Shown in pieces: positions 11,495-24,025 of a stretch of DNA of 64,000 nucleotides. Each line of letters begins with the position of its first letter. Positions within the stretch are counted from its first letter, which is position 1. The position numbers were made by a program, and so were the translations under genes. This DNA comes from Tenrec ecaudatus (taxonomy: Eukaryota > Chordata > Mammalia > Afrosoricida > Tenrecidae). The notes under the pieces are model-generated. The model saw only the letters and a program-made list of their open reading frames with translations, did no database searches and was not told where the DNA came from. The stretch is taken from the NCBI RefSeq assembly GCF_050624435.1, contig NC_134539.1:42378001-42442000 (forward strand), in the 5' to 3' direction.

Positions 11495-12110
11495 TGGCTA
11501 CCAGTAATACTGGACATCCCTTACTGAAGGGTTGTGGGGAGGAGATGAGCCAGTCAGGGTGCAGGGTAGCAATGATGAAACATATAACTTTCCTCTAGTT
11601 CTTAAATGCTCCCCCCCCACTATCATGATCCCAATTCTACCTTACAAATCTGGCTAGACCAGAGGATGTACATAAGTACAGATAGCAACTGGAAATACAG
11701 GGAATCCAGGACAGAAAGAAGACTCCTCCAGGACCAGTGGTGAGAGTGGTGATGCCTGGAGGGTGGAGGGAATGTGGGGTCGAAAGGGGGAACTGATTAC
11801 AAGAATCTACACATAGCCTCCTCCCTGGGGGATGGACAGCAGAGAAGAAGGTGGGAGGAGACGTCGGACAGTATAATATATGACAAAATAATAATAATTT
11901 ATGAATTATGAAGGGTTCATGAGGTAGGGGGGAGTCGGGAGGGAGGGGGAAAATGAGCAGCAGATATTAAGGGCTCAAGTAGAAGGCAAATGTTTTGAGA
12001 TTGATGATGGCAACAAATGTACATATGTTCTTGACACAATGGATGGATGTATGGATAGTGATAAGAACTGTATGAGTGATAAGAATTGTATAATCAATAA
12101 AGTGATTAAT
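11495..12110 (+). mobile_element. L1 3' end copy, 5'-truncated
   Basis: This has the same order as 3930-4910: GGGTTGTGGGGAGGAGATGAG, CTATCATGATCCCAATTCTA, a G-rich block at about 11935-11950, then GGCAAATGTTTTGAGATTGA and a degenerate (TAA)n tail. The host words AATATTACTGG (about 11484-11494) and ATATTATTACTGG (about 12118-12130) look like a TSD in which the right copy has gained an ATT. Confidence 0.75.
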
Positions 12111-12174
12111 AATAATAATATTATTACTGGAGCCTTTTGGTTAGAAGGAAAACAGGCCTTCTAAGAATTTTAAA

Positions 12175-12300
12175 GAAAGGGCTTCTATACTCTTCGTAGA
12201 AAATCAAGGCCCAGAGAAATTAAGTGATTTTCCCAAAGTCACATAGATACTGAGAATCAGAGCTAAGTATAAGACCAGAACTTTTAACTTCAGTAATAGA
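12175..12300 (+). mobile_element. MIR SINE relic
   Basis: CAGAGAAATTAAGTGATTTT then CCCAAAGTCACATAGATACT correspond to the MIR 3' half. Confidence 0.55.
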
Positions 12301-12329
12301 AATTGTAGCTCTTTGGATTTACTTTTGTT

Positions 12330-12545
12330 ATAAAAATAGCAATACTTGACATTTGCTGAGAATGCATCAAACTGCCAGAGACAGTTCCACGCATCTCTGG
12401 GCACGACTTCATTTAGTCCCACAATTACACGTGTCCTCGTGTTATTGACAAAATACTGTGGGTTCGTGAGGTTAAATCACTTGCTTAAAGTTACATCACT
12501 AGTTAAGAGTGCAGAACTGGAACCTAGACCTATTTGACTTAACTC
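12330..12545 (+). mobile_element. MIR SINE relic
   Basis: TTCATTTAGTCCCACAATTA, then GGTTAAATCACTTGCTTAAA, then AGAACTGGAACCTAGACCTA, in MIR order. Confidence 0.65.
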
Positions 12546-12549
12546 CACA

Positions 12550-13840
12550 TTTCTTGCCCCTAAGCAGTACTGCTCACAGTGTTCAGAAATTCAGATTTTA
12601 CAGGACTTTCATTGATCATTCTTACCAATCTGTAAAGCGCACCACAAGTTCTCTGAGACGTGCTGTTCCAGCGTTTACATGGACACCCACTGATAGGAAA
12701 CCTAACGTCTAAGAAGATAGCTCCTCTCATATTCGGGCCACGGAAACCCACTCTACACCCCTTCTATTAGCTGAGGCAAGGCCTGAAAGATAAAGATAAT
12801 CAAACAATTTCCCCAAAGCGTACAGGAAACTGGAAGAAAAGGAACGAGGACAACTCCAAGGACAGCAAATACAGCTCATGTGTTTCATTTTGCAAACTGC
12901 TGCAACTTCTCTAGCTTTCTTTCTTATCTCACGTCCATGTGAGTCCAACAACAATTTAAAAAGGTATTCCCATGCGTAAATATAACTTTGAAGTCCTCAA
13001 GACCAAGAAATGCCTAACCGTTTCTGGGACACTAGCAATTCATAAACTCTAAATGAATATCTCTCCCTTGTGTGGTCTTCCTCAGCAATGAGGGCCGTAG
13101 CTTGGATCTTGTAATTACCAGCCATCAGAGTCTTCCTACTCCATCGGTGGGCTTTAATGAACTTGTAATTTAGGCCGAAGAGCTTCCAGAAAATCACTCA
13201 ATGACAATGGTGAAATTTGGGTTTTGGGGGAGACTACAGTCACACATTTCCCTCAGGCAGTATCCAAAAAGCTGTTTCACTGTCATTAAACATGACTCAG
13301 ATACAACTATTTGGAAATCATTTTCTATTCTTAAGAAGCAAATAATTCCGATTTTAGTTACTCTATTGATCAAAATAACACGCATAAGCACTTAACATTT
13401 AAACATCCGTTTAGTCAGGCTCGTGATGAAAGGCCACAATCCGCTTCCTGCCCGGTGCTCTTTCTCTGCTAGTCCCCAGTCTGGCTCCATGCTTTAGCTC
13501 CCTCGAGGCTTCTTTGCATTGCTTTATTGACTTTGACAGTTTTAAATGAGATGTTTGCTCTGTCCTTCACTGAAAGAGCCCGGGCGGCACTGTCAGGTGA
13601 GTGTTGGCCTACAGACCACTCCTTGGAAGGAAGACGAACTCATCACCACCTGAAGATGTATGGCTTCCGAAACCATCTAGAGGGCCATTGGGAGCTGAAA
13701 TGGATTCATTGGCAATGGGTAGGTAGTGATGTTCTTTACTGATTCACCACCTGTAGACATTATTCATTGACTTCCTTCAGCGGCAGATGAGTGTTTGGGT
13801 TTCTGACTTTTCCATCCTGCTTCTGGGTTCCCCTTATTTC
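12550..13840. other. Unannotated DNA
   Basis: No exon, RNA gene or repeat recognised. The open frames on both strands at 13194-13395 overlap each other and have no recognisable product. Confidence 0.4.
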
Positions 13841-13844
13841 AAAT

Positions 13845-13945
13845 GAACTCACTGCCCTCCAGTCGGTGCTGACTCATAACAACCCTGTCGGACAGGGTGG
13901 AACTTGAAGCTTTGCATGCCTTTCCTTCCCAGAGCTGTTGACCTG
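13845..13945 (-). mobile_element. AfroSINE 3' fragment, minus strand
   Basis: TGCTGACTCATAACAACCCT and GGACAGGGTGGAACTTGAAG match the complement of the AfroSINE 3' block; the head is absent. Confidence 0.55.
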
Positions 13946-14139
13946 GGACTTGACTTTGTCACGTCCCTGGATTCCTTCCAGTTTCCTGGAACTTGCGTCT
14001 CGTCGTTCTGGCATAACTTATTGCACTACCTCCTAGGAAAAGGGAGGTGAGGACGTAAATTCTTTGAGACTACATCCAGTACCTCAAACAGTTTACCTCC
14101 CCGTCTTCCTCTCCTCAAAGGTACGGAAAGAAGACTCAC

Positions 14140-14320
14140 GGGAGGTCTGGTGGTGTAATGGTACTGCATTGAGCTGCCCCTTGGAGGGGGAAGGACAGGT
14201 TTGACTACTTCCGTATAGAGTTACCATCTCAGAAACCTGGGGGGGGGGGGCAGTTCCACCCTGTCTTCCAGGGTCATTATGACTTCACATCGACTCATGG
14301 CTGTGAGTTTGTTTTTTGTT
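14140..14320 (+). mobile_element. AfroSINE with a G-run
   Basis: GGAGGTCTGGTGGTGTAATG starts the tRNA-like head. A run of about a dozen G at 14240 sits in the middle, then CCAGGGTCATTATGACTTCA and a tail ending TGTGAGTTTG plus a T-rich end. The head is recognisable but the B-box is eroded. Confidence 0.65.
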
Positions 14321-15640
14321 TTTATGGGTGACTGATAGTGTTACTCTTCTGCCCTCATACTTGATTAAACACTTGCTCAGATTTAGAATTAAAGATTGAA
14401 ATAATTTCCCCTTGAAATGTTAAAAACATTACCTCACTATCTTCTATCTCCTTTATTGAGAAGCCCAATGTCCTGTCCCTGACCTTTCGTCTATGGGGCC
14501 ACCTTGTTGATCTTTGAACATTTTCAGAATTGTCTGTGGTCCTCTCAGCATTGTGAATTTTCACAATTTGACGTGGACATTTTTTTTTCATTCGTTTCTT
14601 GGGTTGCTAATAAACCCATTCTGGAAACCTTGTTCTACAATTCTGGAGACTTTTATTCCGTGACATCCTTTATATTTTCCACCAATCATTTTCTCGGTTT
14701 GCCTGTCCTGGTGTAACCCCTCCTAAACTGGTCCCTCATTTTCCTATCCTTTTTCTGCTTTCCATTATCTTTATCTTTCTTTATCTTCTTTACCCTCCTC
14801 CCTCCACTAGCTAATTTTTTTTTACAATTTTGTCTTGTGTGTTTTCTACTGATTTCCAATGTCAACATGCAGGAAGGAGTTAACAGCAAAGCTGAAGCTG
14901 CTCTATCTAGGAGGCACTGATTGGCTCCTTCAAATTTGCTTTCTGGTGTGTTCCTCTTGTGATAAAGTGATATGGTCGTTTTTCCGTGCCTCGAGTGCTT
15001 AAGTTTGTTGTATTAGCCTGCCTAGATTGTTTGTTCGCACAATTTGATTTATGGGGAACATCTGTTTTCCTTTTGACAGCTTGGAATTTGGTCACGGTGG
15101 CTGCTTGCTCAGAGAGAGATGGCCTCTTTTACCAGTAACAAAAATCCTGGGGCCCGAGTGCTAAGGGGGCTTTTCTAGGCAGCAACTTTACCCAGGTTTC
15201 TGTGTTGCACGACTAGAGGCAGAAGTGTGTTTTGGGGTGACAGTCCCCTCAGCCCTGAACTTTGGAAGCTTGTGCTTGCTCCGCCATCCTGCAGTGTTGC
15301 GGTCCGTTGTAGCAAAGAGTAATCCTGAGCACAACTTCATCTGAATTCTGGGTCAAATCTAGAGGGCCCCTAAATGAAAGCCTCAAAACATTCAGCTACT
15401 GTATATTTTTTATTTCTGTGAGGTGTGTTTTGTTCTGTAGCCGAGCCTCCTTGTGTAAAACATAACATGCTGCTCCTATAGAAGAGGTGTGCTAACTCCT
15501 CTCTTCTCAGAAATGTTCAGCTCTAAATTTTTAGCATTACTTCGTACATTAACTTTTATTTCCCTCTCTTTTTTTCTTTCTTTTTTGATCTATCTTAAGT
15601 ATTTAGTGATGTTCAATGGTTAATTCATGATTAATGATAC
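14321..15640. other. Unannotated A+T-rich DNA
   Basis: No feature is supported. Pyrimidine-rich patches at 14745-14830 and 15560-15590 resemble decayed poly-T tracts of old retroposons but cannot be assigned. Confidence 0.35.
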
Positions 15641-15644
15641 CCAA

Positions 15645-15858
15645 AGCCAGACCAAGTCAACTGCCACTGTGTCTACTCCGCTTCATAGAGGTTCTACTGG
15701 ACAAAGTAGAATTGCTCCATATGCTTTCTGACCCTACCAATCTCGATGGAAGCGGACCGCCCTCTTTGGCTTCTGAGGAGTAGCTGGTGGGTTTGAACCT
15801 CCGACCTTGTGGTTAGCAGCCCAGTACCTACTCCATGGTGTCACTAGGGCTCTTAAAG
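15645..15858 (-). mobile_element. AfroSINE, minus strand
   Basis: TTGAACCTCCGACCTTGTGG (complement of the B-box region) and GTTAGCAGCCCAG, followed by CACTAGGGCTCTT, give the reversed head; the tail side lies at 15645-15760. Confidence 0.7.
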
Positions 15859-15859
15859 A

Positions 15860-16570
15860 TTAAAATAATGAATTGAAAATTTCATAGAAGCAGTTTTCAA
15901 GGAGAGGGCTTTTGGAATGATGGGCTCACTGTTGGGAAAGCTGACTTCCTTAGCAGGGGATGGCAGTATCTATAAGCCTCTGGAAGCAGTTTTTCCAAAG
16001 GAAAGTCTTCTCATTTTTGACTTGTGAAGTGCTGCTGGGTTTCTGTGACAAGAGTAGGACAGTGGTTTGCAATGTTCGTTCATCATCTGCTCATGGATCT
16101 CTACCTCAGGGGCCTACCCCATAAATGCCCAGCCCTGAACTCCCAGCTCCTCACTAGCAGACTGACATCTTCTGCCTCCTCTAGGGCAGTTGTTCTACTC
16201 AATCGGGCACAAACCCCTTTCTTCCTTCTCGTGGCCCCAGAAATTAGTCTGCCTCCCCCCTACCCCCACCTCCTCTAGGTCTTCTCTTTTGGGACTCTTC
16301 CCACTCTGAGACCTGCTGAAAGGTTTAGAGTAAGTTACAGTCTCCTCGGTCCCCACCCGATTCTCCGCTACCCTGAAATACGTACGCCCTTTTGTTTCAT
16401 AGGTGCTACTATTAATCAAGCCAGGAGAGCACATGTATGCCCCCCACTCCCCCAAAAAATGAGACACTAGGACAAAGATTTCCAAACTTTTAAATCCTCA
16501 AAATTGCTGCCCCTGATTTTTTATTCCAACACCCTCTACCCACTACCCACTACCCTCACCCCAGTATACT
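15860..16570. other. Unannotated DNA
   Basis: Nothing recognised; C-rich patches at 16250-16275 and 16440-16455. Confidence 0.35.
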
Positions 16571-16579
16571 ATTTGTACC

Positions 16580-17960
16580 TTGTTTCTATTGCCCAAGTAG
16601 CACAGGTTCATATTAGAAATTTACAGATAACATCATCATTGCACACACTCAAAAGGAAATTAAAGTCACCCACAATCCTCCAGCTCCCATTAACATTTTG
16701 GTTTATTTTTGTCCGGATTCTTTTTTTTTTTTTCTTGGGCTATTGTGTCTTGGGAGCTTGAATCTGTTGAAGATGAATGGTGTAACTTTCTAGCAGACTG
16801 CACAGTTTGAAGTAAAAAATAAGCATGCAGAAGGCCCTGTCTTGAAGTGAACCTGAACTTCAACCTAGACTTTTCACTACTCCAACCTTCTGAAGGAGCT
16901 CTCACAAGTTTCAGCATGGCTCAACGTGTCATGGTAACAGAAAGGTGAAGCAGTCCCGGATTCTCTTATATGCAAGAATGTTGTCTCACCCACATATATA
17001 ATGTACATTTTGCAAAAACTGAATTTCTCTGTGCCTATATTTTTAAACTCCACTTTTTGTTTAATAAATAATGGGTATCTGTTAGGTAAATAAATAAAAC
17101 TCGCAAATCCATTTTAATTAAGTTTTTATCTGTTTAGGTTCACCATAATTTATTTAATGAATACCATCAATTAATTATATGCTGTTGTAAGAACAACAGG
17201 AGTAAGAATACTTCCATAAATACATTTTCATATTTCTCCGTTAATCTTGTATGCGAAAACGATGGCACATCTAAGGTTCCTGTATGCTAACGAGTGACTC
17301 TGCTGGCAGGTGGTTATACATTGGGCTGCAATACACAAGGGTGGCGCTTCAAAACCGCCAGCCACTCTGCGGGAGGAGGACGGCTCTTTAAATCCCATAA
17401 AGAGTTACAGTCTCAGAATCTCACAGGGGTTAGCTCTCCCCTCTCCTGTAGGGTCACTATGAGTTGGCATTGATTCAATGGTAATGAGTTTGGGGTTTGG
17501 GGGGCAGTTGGTATGTTAAATCACCAATTAAACCCTACACTAGTGTTCATGCTACTAACAGTGTGTTGATGCTCCTTAAGCCATGTCATTGCTAACACTG
17601 CATGTTGTCGTGCTTATAAGTTTTTGATCACCCGAAGGGGAAAAATTACATTTAATTTGTTTTTATAGTCTTTGGACATTGAATATTGTTCACTTGTTTA
17701 CTGGCTGCTTGAATTTATTTTGTGATTTTCTTATTCTTTGCCCAGCTTTTCTACCCGGGTGGTCAGTTTCTTTTATTCATTTATAATAGTTCTTAATACA
17801 GTAAAATGTATTGGCTCTCAGTCTCATCCCTACCTTGCAAATTTCCTACAGTTCATTATTTGCTGTTTCATTTGCCTATAGTACTTTGGCCAAGTAGAAG
17901 ATAAAGATTTTCCGCTCTTCAATCTGTCTCTTTACCTGCATGATTTCTGCCTGTGGGGCA
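16580..17960 (+). mobile_element. Old L1/HAL1-like 3' region, split by an AfroSINE
   Basis: Phrases typical of ancient mammalian L1 3' regions appear in order: CATATTAGAAATTTACAGAT, ACAATCCTCCAGCTCCCATT, CCATAATTTATTTAATGAAT, then after the SINE CACTTGTTTACTGGCTGCTT, TTCTTATTCTTTGCCCAGC and GTTCATTATTTGCTGTTTC. The assignment is tentative. Confidence 0.4.
17290..17505 (+). mobile_element. AfroSINE inserted in the old L1 region
   Basis: CAGGTGGTTATACATTGGGC, CTTCAAAACCGCCAGCCACT, AAAGAGTTACAGTCTCAG and GGGTCACTATGAGTTGGCAT give the complete AfroSINE order from head to tail. Confidence 0.75.
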
Positions 17961-18480
17961 TTCTCAAAATAGCCTTTGCTCCCCTCTGTCCCTTTGAAAC
18001 AACTTTTTCTTTTCTTTATTTTGCTTGTCCTTTATTTTGCTTTGTCCTTTATCTTACTTTGCTTCTTTTTCTTGTTTAGCATTTGGATCTTTCATTTATC
18101 TGAATTTATTTGGGCTTGGAGTGAGTCACAGAGCTCACTTTAACCTTTCCTTGTACACTTCCTGAAAATGAGTCCCACAAAGTCCTGATGCCCTCAGATT
18201 GCTTTCTGGTTTCTATGGGGGAGAAGAAGGCATGTTCAGCAAGCTCCTGCCCCTCTTTGAGCCAACTGTACACATCATAGTGTGGGACATCGGACCTCCT
18301 CTCCTACCCTTGTGGGGCTGGAGGGGGAGGTACGGGCAGAGGCAGTGAATCATCAGCATTCACGAAATGCTGACCTTTATCAGGTGGCGGGCTGATTAAA
18401 CTCCAACTCTCTAACCTTTTGATAGATCTGATGCCAGCTGCTCCCCTGCAGCGCTGCCTACTTCTCTGCTGGGTTTAATA
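17961..18480. other. Unannotated DNA
   Basis: TTTATTTTGCTTTG-like short tandem phrases occur at 18010-18070. No gene or known repeat is recognised beyond that. Confidence 0.35.
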
Positions 18481-18489
18481 ATGTGCTGC

Positions 18490-18970
18490 AATGGCCACCC
18501 AGACACACCCACAGACACACACACAGAGCACACACACAGACCACATGCACAGACACACGCACAGACCACACACTGCCACACCCACAGACCCATGCACAGA
18601 CCACATGCACAGACCACACACCCAGACACACCCATAGACACACGCACAGACCACACGCACAGACCACACACCCAGACACACGCACAGACCACGCACACAG
18701 ACACACCCACAGACACACGCACAGATCACACACACAGACACACGCACAGACCACACACACACCCAGACATACCCACAAACCACACACCCAGACACACGCA
18801 CAGACCACGCACACAGACACACCCACAGACACACGCACAGATCACACACACAGACACACGCACAGACCACACACACACCCAGACATACCCACAAACCACA
18901 CACCCAGACACACGCACAGACCACATGCGCACACACGCCCAGACTGCATGCACAGACAACATGCACAGAT
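18490..18970. repeat. CA-rich minisatellite with a 116-bp higher-order unit
   Basis: The tract is built from short words such as ACACACCCACAG, CACGCACAGACCA and CATGCACAGACC. Within it, 18665-18780 and 18781-18896 read as two identical 116-bp copies, with a partial third starting at 18897. Open frames of 160-187 codons on both strands arise because the tract lacks stop words in several frames; they encode His/Thr/Pro or Val/Cys repeats and are not genes. Confidence 0.9.
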
Positions 18971-19444
18971 CACACTTGCACTCATTATTAAAGGAACTGG
19001 TTACATCTCGCTATCCAGATCAATGGGCCTATAAGCAACTCTAAATCAGCTAGGAAGCCTGTAGGCAAAGTCTCCTTCAATTCAGGATGGCTCCTCAACT
19101 CTTCTCATCCCCTTTGACAGGATCCTCTCAGCCTGCTCCATGCAAATCTCTCTCAGTCCTTGTTCCCACTTTGACCTGTCCTTTGCCTTACTTGCCAAGC
19201 GTTATAACGCTCTTGAGTTCCATCGACCACTGCATGGGGGCATCTCCAGGAAGCCTTCTGCTGGAAGGCTCTCAACCTTCTCATTCTGTGGGTGGGCGTG
19301 TCCACTGCAGCCACCTGTGCCGTGGGCCACGTGGGCTGGAAGTCCATCCCATCATCCCGCCTGGTGTCTGGGTTCAGTTATGGCTGTCTCTTGGCTGCAC
19401 TTGTCGCTGCTTCTAGTGGTCTCTCCCCTTCTCTGGCTTTATCG
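18971..19444. other. Unannotated DNA
   Basis: Moderately GC-rich with several overlapping short open frames (19087-19474); no product recognised. Confidence 0.35.
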
Positions 19445-19605
19445 CTCGCTAATGCGTTAGCGTTGGGCTGCTAACACTGGGGTGGCAGCTTGAAGTCATC
19501 TGCCACGCCACAGGAGAACGAGACTTTCAACTCCCATAAAGTTTTACAGTTTCAGGCTCCCTCTGAGTTGGAAACTTGATGGCAGTGAGTTTGGGTGTTT
19601 GTGGT
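19445..19605 (+). mobile_element. AfroSINE
   Basis: GCTAATGCGTTAGCGTTGGG, GAAGTCATCTGCCACGCC and GAGTTGGAAACTTGATGGCA give head, B-box region and tail in order; the copy is diverged. Confidence 0.65.
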
Positions 19606-21590
19606 GGTTGTTAGATCTCTCTCTAGGTATAGAAAGTTCTTCAGTGTCCATTGTTCTTGGCTCCTCTTTCTTGATGATAGTGAGGTTCCCTCTCAGCTCT
19701 TTTTAATCTTAACAGAATAGTCAAACTCACCCATCTCCTTATTAAGGATCCATATACTTGGTTTGTATAGTCCCACCCCCACAGGCCTTCCATGCACCTT
19801 ATTTGCATTCATAGCAGGCTATCCAACCCCTTGGTGGCCCACAAACACCTTATTTGCATAGCCCCACTCAATTCATTTGTGAGAGTCACAAGATGACACA
19901 TGGCTAAAAAGGCCGTATTAATTCACTGCAACACACTAGCCTTCTCTAGATTCTGAAGCTGTTTCTCCAAGCCTCCCAGGCCTCAAACAGCAAATAGAGC
20001 AGAAGACACGACTTGGTGTTCTCTTCAAATGTCCAAAGCCTGAACCTTTGTACATAAAAGCCATGTTCCCCTCTTAATACAGGGAGGGATCATTATCATG
20101 CCACTTTCTCTGAAAAACAAAACAAAAACCAATCCATTAAATGGCCTGTCTTGATTATGTTAATCTTCATACTGTAGCCAGCCCCTAACCCTTGTTCTCA
20201 ACCACACAGTAGCACCAGAGGGCTCCACAGCTTCCCGACCAGGGAAGGACAAGGACATGAAACCCACAGTGAAAATCCTTACCTGAACCTACAACATTTT
20301 ATTAGTAAGCACTAGCTATTAAAAGCTTTGCGAACTTGAAAGGAAAGTTTCACTAACAGGCCAGTGTCATATAATCAGGACCATAAGCTTCTAAGTGCCT
20401 GTGATCAAAACAGAAAACTCTGTACATTATTAATAAATCGGCATGCCTTTTAAAAGCTGGATTAATCAGGCCTGCATTTTCTTCAAACTCTGTGCTCACT
20501 TTGAAGATTCACAACCCTGTGCTTCTGGTTCCGGTCCTCAGCCTTCCGCTTCTCGGCGGTGTAGCAGAAATACTTGCGTAAGGCCAGTCTGAGCCTGAGG
20601 GCAAAGTGTTACCAGAGGGACATGAGGTCCTGGAATTTGGAGGGTGCCGGATCCCAGCTCTCAGGCCTCCGGAGCCCACATGGACTCGGGGACATTGGTA
20701 GTAGGTCAGGCTCCAGCCAAGTTGCAACAAACATTGACTGGCCCAGCTACTTAGAACCGAATAATTGGCACAGACGTAAGTGCCTGCTGGCTTGCGTCTA
20801 ATGCCCCCATTTGAATCTTAATTCTTTCATGATATCACAGGGCATCCTTTCAAAAGACCCAGATCCCCAGACTCCGTGTAGCACTAAGAGAGCTGCATCG
20901 TTCTCTGTGCCGCCCGGAACGCGGTGCATTTTACCACGGTGGCCCTGACTTCCTGGGCCAATTAGCAGAAGAAGGATCCAAGAGTGGTGTCCGATGGCCT
21001 TCATGAAGTGCAGACAACAGCTCTAAACGTGGCTCCTGCTGCCTACGGGGCGTGAATGTGTCTTCTTGGCTACCAGAGGAGGGAAGCGTTGAAATAGGGG
21101 GCGTTTCAGTGTGTGCTTCTGAGTAAACCAAGGCACAGTCAGCCTCGGAAGGCCGGGTGAGGTTGTGGCAATGTGGTTCATGTGTGTCGTGATACATGCG
21201 TTGCTGCTTCAATGCATCTAGAAGCCCTCATTGACATAGCAGGTGACTAGAGAGGAGTGGAATTCTGTTCATGTATTAAAAACAAAATCCTTCCGGAGGT
21301 TGAATTGGAGGAGCGAGACTCCAAGCGAAAGTCCTGATTCTCAACAGGCTGGGGCTCAGCAACAAAGAACCACAACCATGGGTCTTTACCTGGGCACACC
21401 TACAAACCATTCATTCATTCATTCATTCCTGCATTCATTTTTTTTTTAATCCATCCCCTCTTGTAGTATTGGCCTGCCTCGGAAAAGTGCCAGGTTCTGG
21501 ATCAGATCTGGTTTTTCTTCTGAGTGAGCCACATGTGGTCAGATGACAAGGCGCTCACGGTGGCAAAAGCAGGAGAGAGAGAAAGGTAAA
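19606..21590. other. Unannotated DNA, including two octamer words
   Basis: No gene is supported. ATTTGCAT occurs at 19801-19808 and 19852-19859 in similar contexts (CACCTTATTTGCAT in both). A minus-strand stretch at about 20510-20600 reads as a charged peptide (KAEDRNQKHR) but is not open over a meaningful length. An (ATTC)n patch lies at 21408-21440. Confidence 0.35.
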
Positions 21591-21596
21591 TCGCTC

Positions 21597-22097
21597 TTTT
21601 TATTCCCTCTCTCCACCACCCTCCTACCCTCATGAGCCCTTGATACTTTATAAATGATTATTTTTTCATGTCTTACACTGACCGATGTCTCCCTTCACCC
21701 AGTTTTCTGCTGTCCATCCCCCTGGGAGGGGCTTATCTGTAGGTCATTGTGATCCTTCCCCCCTTCCCCCTCCCTACCTTCTCCGTCCCCTCCTGATATC
21801 ACTACTCTCATTGCTGGTCCTGAGGGATTCATCTGTCCTGAATTCCCTGTGTTTCCAGCTCTTATCTGTACCCGTGTGCATGCTCTGGTCTAGGGAGATT
21901 TGGAAGGTAGAGTTGGGGCCATGATAGTGGGGGTGGGCACTAAAGAACTAGAGGGAAGTTGCATGCTTCATCGGTGCTATACTGCAAATGTTTTGAAAAT
22001 GATAATGACAACAAATGTACAAAGTGCTTGACACAATGGATGTATATACAGATTATGATAAGAGCTGTACGAGCCCCAATAAAATGATTTTTTTAAG
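21597..22097 (+). mobile_element. L1 3' end with an inverted 5' segment
   Basis: From 21983 to 22097 the terminal domain is in plus orientation (CAAATGTTTTGAAAATGATA ... AATAAAATGATTTTTTTAA). From about 21597 to 21982 the upstream part of the same 3' region is in minus orientation (CTCATGAGCCCTTGATACTT ... GGCCATGATAGTGG). This is the pattern of a twin-primed LINE insertion with 5' inversion. Confidence 0.7.
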
Positions 22098-22109
22098 GAA
22101 GGAAGGTGA

Positions 22110-24025
22110 AAAGGTTCTGAATGTCATGTGATAATTACCCGAACAGTGGTGCCACAGTACCGAAATTCACATGGGGGCAAGTTTACTGTAACGCCAGGAA
22201 AAAGTGGGGAGCAAAGGGAAGAGGGGAAGCTTTCTTTAGCTGAATAACGAGCAGCCACTTGTCGGATGTGAAAAGAAGGACAGAAAGGAGAAAAGGGAAT
22301 TTCTGACAGAGAGGGGACAATGTGTAAAATAGAGAGGTCTTAGAACCGTGTGGCCATTGCTATTATGTAGCCCTGGCAGCAAGAAGGCAGGAAAAATTAG
22401 ACCAGACAGGTCATTGGGACCAAAGCTTCCAGGACCATGAATACCATGTAATATATCCTTAAGATACTGTATCCAATAAGCTAGACTCTGGAACCTGCGG
22501 TCAACTGATGCAAACTACGATGTTTTCATCCAAGTCTTTGGGTTGGGAAGCACTCCAAAGAGTAGTCAGTGGTACGGTATGTCCATTGTTTGGCCTTAAT
22601 AAAATGTGGCTAAGCCCACGCCCAGCCCCATTGCCCTGCCACAGCTGCTAGGATCTGCTTCTCTCTGTCTATCCATCCATTAATTGGTACCTACTGAATG
22701 CAATTATGCAGCTCTTATGTAATCAATCCCTGTGTCCAACACATCTCTCCTTCAATAGAGTCACAAGGGAACTATCTTAGTGTTACTGGGATAGTCTGTA
22801 CTCACCCTGAATCCCTGATCAGCCAGTCTAATGTCCTGAATCAAAAAAGGAAATTAGATTACTCTGGCATGACCTGTTTTACTGAAATGTTACAGGCTTA
22901 GAGGGATTGGCGCTTAATTTGTAAGCACTCATAAACCATTAGTAGAATAATATTTTATGGAATTATTCCTAGGACTGGTGCCAAGCCCATCAATCCATAG
23001 CTGATGTAGGGAGAAGGGGAAAATTAATTGTATTTCACAAAACTCAGCATTTTTCTGACATCAGTACTCCAACATGATCACTATTTTCCATGACTCATTC
23101 AATGGGTCAACCGTGATTTTAAGGTCCCACCAACAGCTCCTTCAATACCCTGTAGAGTAAGTTACATAGTTCAGGAGATATAGACTCTTTTAGAGCAACT
23201 CTTTCCCCATATCTACCCTCTCAGAGGTTTTAGTAGCCTTTTATCAGTTCATCCCAACCTTTCCGGGCAGAATAGCCTTGTCTTTGACAGAGAAGAAATA
23301 GAATCATCTGGGTCACACATTTATCTTTTTGATTCCTTATGTTGTTCTGTCTCTTGAGGAACTGCTAAATGTTCTTGGTGAGTGCATTCTCAAATATTGA
23401 CTCCCCCAAAGCATGAACTCTCATGTTTCATACATTTTGTTTCAGTGTTTAACAGTCCCCAGTAGCTAACAAGCACAGGACAGGTGCTTCCAAAGAGACA
23501 ATTAATGGTCCCCAAACCAAGCACTGGAACTCAGTTTGAGTCAAAAAGGGGATTTGTATTTCAGAAGTTCTGTCAGAGGTAATTCATCATGAGAAAACCT
23601 GCAGGGGCCAGAGTCGTGCAAATCAACCTTGACAAGAGCGAATTGGTAAACTTGAATCCATTTCTGTACATTCCTCTTCCAAATGTCTCATTTGTACTTT
23701 TTTGAGTAGTGTATACACTGATTTGGGGTTCAGAAAACAGATGGTCTTTCTGGACCTCAGCCTCTTAAGTTATAAAATGAAGAATTCTGAGATGACTTCT
23801 AAAGAGCTTTCAACTGAAACATTCTAAAGTCCCATAAAACTGAAGGGAAGAAAGAGAGATGGGAGGATGGAGAAGGTGAGGCAGTTCTGTACCATGCTGC
23901 CGTCCACTGGTTAAAGCCTCCAAAAGTGAAGGGTCGCCAGTGCATAGGATGCCCCTCTGCTACCTTTATGGGGCAGTGCCCTGCTGGCCGACATTGAAAA
24001 AAAAAAGAAAGAAAAAGAGATGGCT
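22110..24025. other. Unannotated DNA
   Basis: No gene or confident repeat. An A-rich/AAAG patch lies at 23996-24018 directly before a MIR. Confidence 0.4.

Noticed and set aside
18490-18970. CRISPR-like array
   Set aside because: Repeats have no unique spacers, and the context is a mammalian minisatellite.
18458-19044. Open frames of 103-187 codons on both strands (His/Thr-rich and Val/Cys-rich)
   Set aside because: They come from the CA-rich minisatellite, with no start context or domain.
20500-20620. Minus-strand charged peptide (KAEDRNQKHR) suggesting a processed pseudogene
   Set aside because: It is too short, has a stop just upstream, and no family was recognised; a protein search would be needed.
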